Below are positions 1-6,296 of a stretch of 9,261 bases of DNA, piece by piece (within the stretch, counting starts at the first letter, position 1; every line of letters begins with the position of its first letter). The stretch is from Ferrovum sp. (GTDB lineage Bacteria; Pseudomonadota; Gammaproteobacteria; Burkholderiales; Ferrovaceae). The translations under genes were made by a program, and so were the position numbers. The notes beneath the pieces were generated by a model that ran no database searches, had not been told where the DNA came from, and was given only the letters and a program-made list of their open reading frames with translations. The stretch is from assembly GCA_027450105.1 (NCBI GenBank), contig DAIDKJ010000043.1, positions 1-9,261 of the forward strand, written 5' to 3'.

Positions 1-726
1 CTGAGCGCCCGCAATCAGCTAACCCGGGCCCATCTGGCAGCCTTGATTCGCAGTTTTCTGGAACTGGGCATTCTGTGGTGGGGCTCGCAAGCGCGCATCC
101 GTGCCCTGGTACGTTTCAAGCATCTGGAACACACCCAAAACCTCCAGCGCCCCATCATCTTTTTGACTTTCCACACGGTGGGGCTGGAAGTCCAGGGGGC
201 TGTGATGGGCATGACCTTCAAGGGCGTGGGGTTTTTTACGCCGCACAAGAACCCCCTCATTGACCAGCATATCCGCGCCGCCCGGGAACGATTGGGCGAT
301 GTGGTCATGCTGGAACGCAAAAAGGGCCTGCGCCCTCTCCTGCGGGCCATTCAGGAAGGGCGCAACCTGTATTTTCTGCCCGACATGGATTTTGGGGGCA
401 AGGACTCCCTCTTCGTTCCCTTTTTTGGCATTCCCACGGCCACGGTGCCCACCCTGCCCTGGCTGGCCAAAGCCACGGGTGCTGTGGTCATTCCCTGCGC
501 TTGCCATCAGTTGCCGCATCATGGCGGCTATGAAGTGGAATTTTTTCCGCCCTGGCACGATTTCCCCAGCAACGACCTGATGGCGGATCTGACCCGCATG
601 AACCAGTTCATCGAGCACCAGGCCCGTTTGCATCCCTCCCAGTACTACTGGGGGCATAAACGCTTCCGCACCCGCCCTGATCCCCATGAGCCGTATTTTT
701 ACCGCTGGCCGCAACCACTGGAGTAG
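1..726 (+). CDS. Lipid A biosynthesis (LpxL/HtrB-type) acyltransferase, 5' end outside window
   Basis: The frame is open from base 1 to the TAG at 724-726, giving 241 visible residues. The family is usually about 290-310 residues, so roughly the first 50-60 are missing. Family members are inner-membrane enzymes that move a fatty acyl chain from acyl-ACP to a lipid A precursor. Seen here: the catalytic H-x4-E motif as HTVGLE (visible residues 58-63), a FLPDMDFGGKDSLFVPFFG block (about 125-143) typical of the substrate/acyl region, the following ATGAVVIP segment, and the C-terminal YYWGHKRFRTRP (about 215-226), matching the family's Y-x-W-x-H-[KR]-R-[FW]-[KR]-[TN]-RP ending. The N-terminal membrane anchor would lie upstream. 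A TTG at 43 could act as a start, but homology runs upstream of it, so the gene is treated as partial. LpxL, LpxM and related paralogues cannot be separated from this fragment. apt follows 57 bp downstream on the same strand. Confidence 0.9.
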   Translation: MSARNQLTRAHLAALIRSFLELGILWWGSQARIRALVRFKHLEHTQNLQRPIIFLTFHTVGLEVQGAVMGMTFKGVGFFTPHKNPLIDQHIRAARERLGDVVMLERKKGLRPLLRAIQEGRNLYFLPDMDFGGKDSLFVPFFGIPTATVPTLPWLAKATGAVVIPCACHQLPHHGGYEVEFFPPWHDFPSNDLMADLTRMNQFIEHQARLHPSQYYWGHKRFRTRPDPHEPYFYRWPQPLE

Positions 727-743
727 ACTTTCACCGGCACCGC

Positions 744-773
744 CGCTTTATCCCTCTGCGCTTTATTCCTCTG
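744..773 (+). repeat. 15-bp imperfect tandem duplication upstream of apt
   Basis: CGCTTTATCCCTCTG (744-758) is followed directly by CGCTTTATTCCTCTG (759-773), a 14/15 match. The second copy runs into the apt ribosome binding site GGAG (773-776). It looks like a recent local duplication in the leader. A regulatory effect is possible but not shown by the sequence. Confidence 0.8.
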
Positions 774-783
774 GAGTGTTGAC

Positions 784-1311
784 ATGCCCATCCAATCCCT
801 GATCCGGACCATCCCCCACTATCCCCGCGAGGGCATTCAGTTTCGGGATATCACCACCCTGCTCAAGGATCCGGTAGGCTTTCGTCTGGCCATCCAGGAA
901 CTGGCCAAACGCTATCACGATCAGGAACTGCACAAGATTGCCGCCATCGAATCCCGGGGCTTCATTCTGGGAGCCCCCCTGGCCTATCTGTTGGGCGCCG
1001 GCTTCGTGCCCTTGCGCAAACAGGGAAAACTGCCTGCAGCCACCCTTGGCCAGGACTACGTCCTGGAATACGGTACCGACCGCATGGAGATTCATCAGGA
1101 TGCCGTACAGGCCGGCGAACGCGTGTTGCTGGTGGACGATCTGCTGGCCACCGGGGGCACGGCCCAGGCCGCCACCCAGTTGCTCACCCAGTTGGGGGCT
1201 CAGGTGGTGGAATGCGCCTTTGTCATCGACCTGCCCGAACTGGGGGGGCGCAAGCGTCTGGAGGGCCTGGGGCATGCGGTGTTTTCCCTGTGCGCCTTCG
1301 AAGGCCATTGA
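784..1311 (+). CDS. apt: Adenine phosphoribosyltransferase
   Basis: The 175-residue product matches the usual Apt length (about 170-183). Apt is a cytosolic purine-salvage enzyme that converts adenine and PRPP to AMP and pyrophosphate. Visible signatures: the type I phosphoribosyltransferase PRPP-binding loop VLLVDDLLATGGTA (residues 114-127, with the acidic pair D118-D119), the ESRGF block (56-60) near the base-binding site, the flexible-loop motif RKQGKLP (78-84), and an N-terminal Y-P-x-x-G-I-x-F-x-D-I-T segment (13-24) characteristic of Apt. The ATG at 784 has GGAG (773-776) at 7-nt spacing. The gene follows the acyltransferase by 57 bp and may be cotranscribed with it, and no clear terminator follows the stop. 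Identification is secure. Confidence 0.97.
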   Translation: MPIQSLIRTIPHYPREGIQFRDITTLLKDPVGFRLAIQELAKRYHDQELHKIAAIESRGFILGAPLAYLLGAGFVPLRKQGKLPAATLGQDYVLEYGTDRMEIHQDAVQAGERVLLVDDLLATGGTAQAATQLLTQLGAQVVECAFVIDLPELGGRKRLEGLGHAVFSLCAFEGH

Positions 1312-1461
1312 CACACCATTTTGCGGAGAGCGATTCCCTTTGAGCAAAAAATTGTTTATGATCAGCAGGATGCTCCTGCGCTACCGGTGTGCCGTCGCCC
1401 CCGTGCCAAGCCGAGTTAAGGCCTGGTGCTGGCGTGAGCCGGGAGCTTGGCGCTGCGGCGC
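1312..1461. other. Intergenic spacer after apt
   Basis: No convincing gene is seen. A perfect hairpin GCAGGA-TGC-TCCTGC lies at 1365-1379, but no T-run follows on the plus strand, and on the minus strand the T-run comes about 12 nt later, so it is not a textbook terminator. A TTG-started 44-codon frame at 1340 has a GGAGAG-like sequence upstream but encodes nothing recognisable. Confidence 0.5.
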
Positions 1462-1490
1462 TTTATTTATGTGAATTTTTCACATATAAT
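1462..1490 (+). promoter_or_regulatory. Predicted sigma70 promoter of the DUF6502 gene (leaderless start)
   Basis: A perfect -10 box TATAAT lies at 1485-1490. The best -35 at 17-bp spacing is TTTATT (1462-1467), a poor match to TTGACA. Transcription would be expected to begin about 7 nt after the -10, near 1497, and the ATG of the next gene is at 1498. There is no Shine-Dalgarno sequence between them, so the mRNA may be leaderless. The weak -35 suggests help from, or control by, a regulator binding the overlapping palindrome. Confidence 0.65.
1468..1486. promoter_or_regulatory. Palindromic operator candidate filling the promoter spacer
   Basis: TATGTGAA-TTT-TTCACATA is a perfect inverted repeat with 8-bp arms and a 3-nt centre. 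It fills the space between the predicted -35 and -10 and touches the first two bases of the -10. This fits a repressor operator, or the spacer-centred layout used by MerR-type activators. It resembles a CRP site (TGTGA-N6-TCACA), but the spacing is N5, so CRP binding is not assumed. Confidence 0.55.
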
Positions 1491-1497
1491 ACCCCTC

Positions 1498-2334
1498 ATG
1501 GAAACCTCTCCCTCTGCCGCACTTCATGCCGACCAGGTTCTGCAACAGGCGCTGGTGGTCATGCAGCCGCTCATTTTGTGGTTGCTGCGTTCGGGGGTGC
1601 GTCACCCGGAGTTTTCCGCGGCCATGAAACAGGTATTTCTGGATCAGGCCCGGCACGAACTGGACCGCCTGGGGGGCAAGCAAAACGATTCCGCCATCAG
1701 CATGCTCTCGGGGTTGCATCGCAAGGATGTGAAAGCCTTGCAAGAATCCATGGCCACCCAGGAACGCAAACCCACCGAGGTCACGCGCGAACAACTGGGA
1801 CGTCCCACCGTTCCCTCGCAGGTCATCACCCGCTGGATGACCCTGGAATGGCCCGAGTCCCTGCCCTTTGCGGGCGCGGCCCCCTCCTTCGAGGCCGTCA
1901 CCCGGCAAGTCTCCAACGATGTGCATCCACGGGCCATCCTCAAGGATCAGGTACGACTGTGTCGCGATGCCTTCATCCTGGACCCCCAATCGGTGGAGGC
2001 GGGCAACCTGTTTGCCGGCAGCTGCGCCGATCACCTGGCCGCGGGGGTGCATAATCTGAGCCTGCCCGGGCCCCGAAAATTTCTGGAACAGAGCGTGTTT
2101 GCCGATGGCCTGTCCCCAGAATCCATCAAAACCTTGGAGCGCTTGGCCGCCTCCCTCTGGTCCAAAGCCCTGCAAACCATGTTGCGGGCCGCCACACCGC
2201 TGAGCGATCATGACGAACCCCGGGGGGGTGATCAACGTATCCGGCTGGGCATGTTCTGCTATTCCGAGCCCATACAGATCGATCCGGTTCCCGTCAAAAA
2301 ACGCAAGTCGCGCAAAGCGCCGCCTCCGGCCTAA
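1498..2334 (+). CDS. DUF6502-type protein of unknown function, possible DNA-binding
   Basis: The 278-residue product has no assigned biochemical role. It resembles DUF6502 proteins: an N-terminal helical segment, QPLILWLLRSGVRHPEF (residues 23-39), then a basic stretch SAISMLSGLHRKDVKALQ (65-82) that reads like a winged helix-turn-helix. A central VITRWMTLEWPESLPF region (109-124) and DVHPRAILKDQVRL (141-154) follow, with a C-terminal domain ending in IRLGMFCYSEP (248-258). A strongly basic tail, KKRKSRK (267-273), could bind nucleic acid. There is no signal peptide, so it is probably cytosolic. The ATG at 1498 was chosen because it follows the TATAAT promoter. A longer frame from a TTG at 1447 would start inside or upstream of the promoter. 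The lipoprotein gene begins 47 bp downstream, so the two are probably cotranscribed. A regulatory role is inferred only from the HTH-like segment. Confidence 0.8.
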   Translation: METSPSAALHADQVLQQALVVMQPLILWLLRSGVRHPEFSAAMKQVFLDQARHELDRLGGKQNDSAISMLSGLHRKDVKALQESMATQERKPTEVTREQLGRPTVPSQVITRWMTLEWPESLPFAGAAPSFEAVTRQVSNDVHPRAILKDQVRLCRDAFILDPQSVEAGNLFAGSCADHLAAGVHNLSLPGPRKFLEQSVFADGLSPESIKTLERLAASLWSKALQTMLRAATPLSDHDEPRGGDQRIRLGMFCYSEPIQIDPVPVKKRKSRKAPPPA

Positions 2335-2381
2335 CCCATGTCCGGTTTTTCTCTCACCCCCCTATCCAGGAGTCGCTGTTC

Positions 2382-4046
2382 ATGAATGCACCCTCCATCA
2401 CCCCTGCGCTCAAACCACTGGCTCGGCTACTGGGTCTACTGGGGCTCTGCTCTGTTCTGGGTTCTTGTGGCGGGGGCGGCGTGGCCGCCGTGCTCAACTC
2501 CGCCGGCGTGGGCAGCGGCGGAACCGGCGTGGTTCAGGGGTTGGTGACCGGCTTTGGCAGCGTATTCATCGATGGGACGGAATATCTCACCAGCACCAGC
2601 ACCACGGTGGATCAGGAAGACAGTGCCGGTCAGGCCGTCACCGCCCTGCTCAAACTGGGAGACCGCGTACAGGCCACCCTGGATGCCTCGGGAAATGCCA
2701 CGGCGGTCACGGTGTTGCCAGCGCTGTCGGGGCCCTTGACCTTGGCGCCGGTTTTGGATGCCACCACCGGAGACTGGTGGGGCCAGGTGGACGGGCAGTG
2801 GGTGCGTATCGTGACCACTGCCGCCAACACCCCCTTGGGCATCACTACCGTGCTTTCTGGCTGCACGCTGGTCAACCCCAACTTTAGTGCCACGGCTCCC
2901 ATTGCCAGTTGCCTGGGCCAGATGAGCCCCGGCAACGAAGTGGAAGCCCATGGCACCTGGGTCCTGGATAGCGTGCATAATGCCTGGATTCTCGTGGCCT
3001 CACGCCTGGAAATCACCGCTACATCGCCCTCGGCCACAGCCCCGGTCCATCTGGGAGGCATCGTCACCAGCATCGCTGCCGCGGCCAGCCAGGTCACGCT
3101 CAATGCCGGCGCGGGGGCCAGCTCGGGGGGCATTACCCTGCAGGGTGTATTGCCCAACACCCTGGCCACGGGCCAAACCCTGTCGGCCTGGGTGGCCCGC
3201 AACGCCTGGAACAATTCCGGCATGGGCCAGAGCATCGTCCCGGCCAGCGCCATCACCAATACCAGCTTGAGCGCCAACGCCAGCGGACAATCCGTGGCTC
3301 AGCTCAGCGGACTCATCAGCAACTATAATCCCACCAACAACACCGCACTGGTACAGGGCACGCTGGTGGCCTTCCCCGGCAGTTATCAGGGCAATATCGG
3401 GGACGGCGATTACGTGCGCGTAACCGGCGCCCTCTCTGGCAATGGCTTGAACGCGGCTGCGCTGTATCCCAGCCATCAAACCGAAGATCATGTGGTCACC
3501 CTGTCCAATGCCGCCAGCAACACGCAATCGATGGAAATCAAGGGCATCACCAACAACTGGGCGGGCCCGGTGGTGCAGACCTTTACCCTGCAGGGCACAG
3601 CCATCAGCACCACAACCTCTACCCAGTACACGGGCTGCAGTGGCTTGAACAGCGGCGCTCTGGTGTCTTTGGATGTGCTGGGCACCTCTGCCCCCGGACA
3701 ACCGGTAACGGCCAGCAGCATCCAGTGCAGCCCACCGCCTGGCAGTGGCAGCAACAGCGACTCGGTCACCGATCTGCGTGGCACCATTTCCAACCTGTCC
3801 GCAGGCGCCGGGTCGGGAACCCTGACACTCACCTTGGGCAACGAAGCAGGCACCGTGTATACCGTCAACTGGACGCCCAACACCTTCATCGACCCCAACC
3901 TGCTCGATCCGGCCACCGGCAACCTGTTGGTGACCAATGGACAAAGTCTGGATATCATCGGGGTCTTGTCCAACGGGGTGCTCAACGCCACCGCCCTGCG
4001 CCCCTACCAACCGGGCGCGAAGGATCACAACGCCACCAATGATTGA
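2382..4046 (+). CDS. Large lipoprotein with repeated DUF5666-like modules
   Basis: The 554-residue product starts with a basic/hydrophobic signal sequence (residues 9-28) ending in LGSC (26-29), a lipobox-like site with C29 as the likely lipidated residue, then a Gly-rich linker. It is therefore probably anchored to the outer or inner membrane, facing the periplasm or surface. The mature protein is rich in Ala, Gly, Ser and Thr and low in charge. It looks modular: VQGLVTGFGSVFIDG (51-65) is a good match to the start of a DUF5666 domain, and similar G-x-[IV]-[TS] starts recur near 225, 309, 387 and 466. Module ends also recur, as in SGNGLNAAALYP (352-363) and SNGVLNATALRPY (530-542). C161/C177 and C419/C449 could form disulfides. 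AGGAG (2368-2372) lies 9 nt before the ATG. Function is unknown. The module architecture suggests a beta-rich binding or structural role, which is inference. Confidence 0.82.
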   Translation: MNAPSITPALKPLARLLGLLGLCSVLGSCGGGGVAAVLNSAGVGSGGTGVVQGLVTGFGSVFIDGTEYLTSTSTTVDQEDSAGQAVTALLKLGDRVQATLDASGNATAVTVLPALSGPLTLAPVLDATTGDWWGQVDGQWVRIVTTAANTPLGITTVLSGCTLVNPNFSATAPIASCLGQMSPGNEVEAHGTWVLDSVHNAWILVASRLEITATSPSATAPVHLGGIVTSIAAAASQVTLNAGAGASSGGITLQGVLPNTLATGQTLSAWVARNAWNNSGMGQSIVPASAITNTSLSANASGQSVAQLSGLISNYNPTNNTALVQGTLVAFPGSYQGNIGDGDYVRVTGALSGNGLNAAALYPSHQTEDHVVTLSNAASNTQSMEIKGITNNWAGPVVQTFTLQGTAISTTTSTQYTGCSGLNSGALVSLDVLGTSAPGQPVTASSIQCSPPPGSGSNSDSVTDLRGTISNLSAGAGSGTLTLTLGNEAGTVYTVNWTPNTFIDPNLLDPATGNLLVTNGQSLDIIGVLSNGVLNATALRPYQPGAKDHNATND

Positions 4047-4704
4047 GGCTCGCGGCCGCTGGACGGCCATTTTGTTTGACTTTGATGGCACCCTGGTGGA
4101 TTCGGCACCGGCCATTCTGAGCGCCTATCACGAGGCCCTGCAGGACTGCGGGGTCACCCCGCTGGTGGCGCTAGAGCCCGGACTCATCGGTCCTACCCTG
4201 GCCGAGACATTGACTGTGCTATCGGGCTCCCGCGACCCCGTCCTGCTGGCAGCCCTCACACAAGCCTTCAAAACCCGCTATGACGCCACCTGTGCCCAGC
4301 GCACCCCCGCCTTCGAGGGGGTGCCGGCCTTGCTCGACACCTTGCACAATCAGGGCGTGCGGCTGTTCATCGCCACCAACAAGCGGGCCTTGCCCACCCA
4401 GCGGATCATTGCCCACCTGGGTTGGGAGGCCTGCTTTGAGGGCGTGTATGCCCTGGATTCCTGCACCCCCGCCCAACCTGACAAAACGGCCCTGATCGGC
4501 CACATCCTGCACGCCCACCATCTGCCCCGGTCCACCACCGTGTATGTGGGGGATCGCCGGGAAGACGGCGTGGCCGCCGAAGCCAATCAACTGCCGTTTT
4601 ATTTTGCGGCCTGGGGCCTGCCCAACCCCGCCTCCTGCAGCGAGGGATTACCGTCCCACTGGGTGCCTGTGGCGCACCCAGAGGCCAGCGCCTTCATGGC
4701 TTGA
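4039..4704 (+). CDS. HAD-superfamily phosphatase, phosphoglycolate phosphatase-like
   Basis: The 221-residue cytosolic hydrolase has all four HAD motifs: DFDGTLVDS (residues 14-22, nucleophile D14 and acid/base D16), motif II LFIATNK (109-115), the motif III lysine in QPDKT (K149), and the motif IV metal site GDRRED (171-176). The insertion after motif I is a helical C1 cap, as in the Gph/PGMB group. Substrates in this group include phosphoglycolate, pyrophosphate and sugar phosphates; the real one cannot be read from the sequence. The ATG at 4039 overlaps the end of the lipoprotein gene (stop 4044-4046) by 8 bp, suggesting translational coupling. AAGGA (4020-4024) lies 14 nt upstream, rather far for a ribosome binding site. 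The frame is open upstream to 3937, but that part is the shadow of the lipoprotein gene. The 3' end overlaps the convergent cytochrome gene. Confidence 0.9.
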   Translation: MIEARGRWTAILFDFDGTLVDSAPAILSAYHEALQDCGVTPLVALEPGLIGPTLAETLTVLSGSRDPVLLAALTQAFKTRYDATCAQRTPAFEGVPALLDTLHNQGVRLFIATNKRALPTQRIIAHLGWEACFEGVYALDSCTPAQPDKTALIGHILHAHHLPRSTTVYVGDRREDGVAAEANQLPFYFAAWGLPNPASCSEGLPSHWVPVAHPEASAFMA

Positions 4705-5221
4705 TGCCCGGCCACATGCGGCGCAGCACGTGATCTTTTTTGATGATGTGGTGCCAGGCAGCAGCGGCGGCATGCAGCAGTGCCACGGCAAATAGGCTGT
4801 TGGCCAGCAATCCGTGCACATCCACGATGTCCTCGCGCCAGGGAGCGTCAGGAGGAAATAGCGCCGGAATACGAAACACATTGAACAAGGTATCGCCCCG
4901 AAACCATGCGGCTGTAAGCCCTGCCAGCAGCACACATCCCAGCAACAGATACAGCAGGTGATGCACCCCAATGGCCAGTTTGCCCGGCACCCCCGGGTCT
5001 GCCGGGGGCAGCTTGGTGCCGCCTGTCATGCGCCAGCGCAGACGCAACAGATATAACACCAGCAGCGTCGCCCCCAGCGTGATATGCACACTGCGGGCCA
5101 TGATGCGCGCGTCCCCCTTGGGGAAAAAATCGATACATTGCCCCAAGGTCCAGAGAGCCAGAATGATGCCGGCTACCCACCAGTGGAAGCGAATGGTTGT
5201 GCGATCATAGACGTCGTTCAT
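4694..5221 (-). CDS. cybB: Cytochrome b561 (CybB family)
   Basis: The 175-residue, four-helix inner-membrane protein is nearly the same length as E. coli CybB (176). Members bind two b-type hemes and pass electrons from the quinol pool; the E. coli protein has been linked to superoxide:quinone oxidoreduction. Likely heme-ligand histidines, judged from family layout, are H13 (RFHWW, TM1), H46 (SVHITLG, TM2), H136 (DVHGLLAN) and H150 (ALLHAAAAAWHH). The C-terminal HAAAAAWHHIIKKDHVLRRMWP matches the CybB tail closely. The ATG at 5221 is preferred, with GAGG 5 nt upstream; a GTG two codons earlier is possible. The gene is divergent from rdgC and convergent with the HAD gene, with an 11-bp overlap of the 3' ends (4694-4704). 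No terminator is visible between the convergent genes. Confidence 0.92.
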   Translation of the reverse strand: MNDVYDRTTIRFHWWVAGIILALWTLGQCIDFFPKGDARIMARSVHITLGATLLVLYLLRLRWRMTGGTKLPPADPGVPGKLAIGVHHLLYLLLGCVLLAGLTAAWFRGDTLFNVFRIPALFPPDAPWREDIVDVHGLLANSLFAVALLHAAAAAWHHIIKKDHVLRRMWPGIKP

Positions 5222-5378
5222 GCTCACCTCGTGTCATACGTATTGGCTAGACTGCCAGTATCACCTGGAAAAATTAAAACAATCTTAAGACGTGAACATT
5301 TTACTCGTATTCGAGCAAAATCAGTCGCACCGGGCAGGGGATGGCGTGGTGTAAAATCAGGGTTTTTGGATTGCGCTC
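5222..5378. promoter_or_regulatory. Divergent promoter region between cybB and rdgC
   Basis: This 157-bp spacer is more AT-rich than the flanking genes and must hold both promoters. TAAAAT at 5352-5357 could be the rdgC -10, but its -35 at 17 bp is poor. No single strong promoter for the cytochrome gene could be chosen. An inverted repeat lies at 5298-5321. The region has no coding frame of note. Confidence 0.55.
5298..5321. repeat. Imperfect inverted repeat in the divergent spacer
   Basis: ATTTTaCTCG, a TATT centre, then CGAGcAAAAT form 10-bp arms with a single A/C mismatch. The site is in the middle of the divergent cybB/rdgC spacer. It could be an operator or a bidirectional hairpin. No T-run follows directly on either strand. 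Confidence 0.5.
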
Positions 5379-6296
5379 ATGTGGTTTAAAAACCTTCAGG
5401 TATTCCGCCTCACCCAGTGGCACCTCACCCCCGCCGCACTCCACGAACACCTGGCTCGGCGCCCCTTGCAGGAATGCCTGGGCGGCGACACCCACAGCCT
5501 GGGCTGGGTGTGCCCCCAGGACGAGCGCTTGGCCCATAGTCTGGCGGGCCACATGCTCATCACCCTGGGGATTGAAAAAAAACTGCTGCCGGGCACGGTC
5601 GTCACGCAGTATACCGCCGCCCAAGCCAAAATTTTTGAAGAAGAACAGGGGTATCAACCCAGCAAAAAACAGTTGCGGGACATCAAGACTGCGGTCCACG
5701 CAGAATTACTACGACGGGCCTTTGTAGTCAGACAGCGCACTGCCGCCTGGATCGACCCAACGGGGGGTTGGTTGGTGGTGGATAGCGCCACCGGGGCCAA
5801 GGCCGATGAATTATTGACCACCTTGCGCCAAACCGGGGTAGAGTTTTTGGCCACCCCCATCAAAACCGTGCACTCCCCGCTGGCGGCCATGACGGGATGG
5901 CTGGCGGGCAATGACCTGCCGGCGGTGTTCAGCGTGGACCGCGACTGTGAATTGCGGGCCCGGGACGACGAGCGTGCCAAGGTGCGCTATGCCCATCACA
6001 CCCTGGATTCCGAAGGCATTCGCCATCACATCAGCGCCGGCAACGAAGTCACCCGGCTGGCACTGACCTGGGCCGACAAAATTTCCTTCGTCCTGCACGA
6101 ACCCTTTCAGCTCAAACGCGTGGCCTTCATCGGCACCCTCGAAACCAACTCCGAGGACGCACAAGAAGCCTTCGACAGCGATCTGGCCCTCATGAGTGGT
6201 GAACTATCGCGCCTGCTGCCCGACCTGATCGAGGCTTTGGGGGGAGAGGCCTCCCCCATGGCGGGAGATGCTTCTAAAAATGGGGTCTGGGGCTAA
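5379..6296 (+). CDS. rdgC: Recombination-associated protein RdgC
   Basis: The 305-residue product matches RdgC (E. coli 303 residues) along its length. RdgC forms a ring-shaped dimer around double-stranded DNA and limits RecA activity; it is nucleoid-associated. Family landmarks: the N-terminal WFKNLQVFRL (residues 2-11), LGWVCP (41-46), EKKLLPGTVV (66-75), RAFVVRQRTAAWIDPTGGWLVVD (113-135), GNEVTRLALTW (221-231), and the C-terminal DSDLALMSGEL and DLIEALGGEA (266-291). The ATG at 5379 aligns with the family start; the Shine-Dalgarno is weak. E. coli RdgC ends two residues after GGEA, whereas this protein continues for 14 residues (SPMAGDASKNGVWG). That tail enters the unrecognised sequence downstream, so it may have been altered by an insertion. 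A GC-rich hairpin GGGGGAG-AGGC-CTCCCCC lies in the end of the gene (6240-6257), without a T-run. Confidence 0.96.
   Translation: MWFKNLQVFRLTQWHLTPAALHEHLARRPLQECLGGDTHSLGWVCPQDERLAHSLAGHMLITLGIEKKLLPGTVVTQYTAAQAKIFEEEQGYQPSKKQLRDIKTAVHAELLRRAFVVRQRTAAWIDPTGGWLVVDSATGAKADELLTTLRQTGVEFLATPIKTVHSPLAAMTGWLAGNDLPAVFSVDRDCELRARDDERAKVRYAHHTLDSEGIRHHISAGNEVTRLALTWADKISFVLHEPFQLKRVAFIGTLETNSEDAQEAFDSDLALMSGELSRLLPDLIEALGGEASPMAGDASKNGVWG

Noticed and set aside
1365..1379. Intrinsic terminator after apt
   Set aside because: The hairpin is perfect but short, and no T-run follows it on the plus strand.
1468..1486. Canonical CRP binding site
   Set aside because: The half-sites TGTGA and TCACA are separated by 5 bases, not the 6 of the CRP consensus, so only a generic operator is claimed.
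3000..4115. 371-codon minus-strand frame opposite the lipoprotein gene
   Set aside because: Gly/Ala/Arg-rich shadow frame typical of antisense to GC-rich coding sequence; no recognisable domain, and the plus-strand gene has a lipobox and ribosome binding site.
6240..6257. Intrinsic terminator of rdgC
   Set aside because: The 7-bp GC-rich hairpin lies inside the coding sequence and is followed by ATGGCGGG rather than a T-run.
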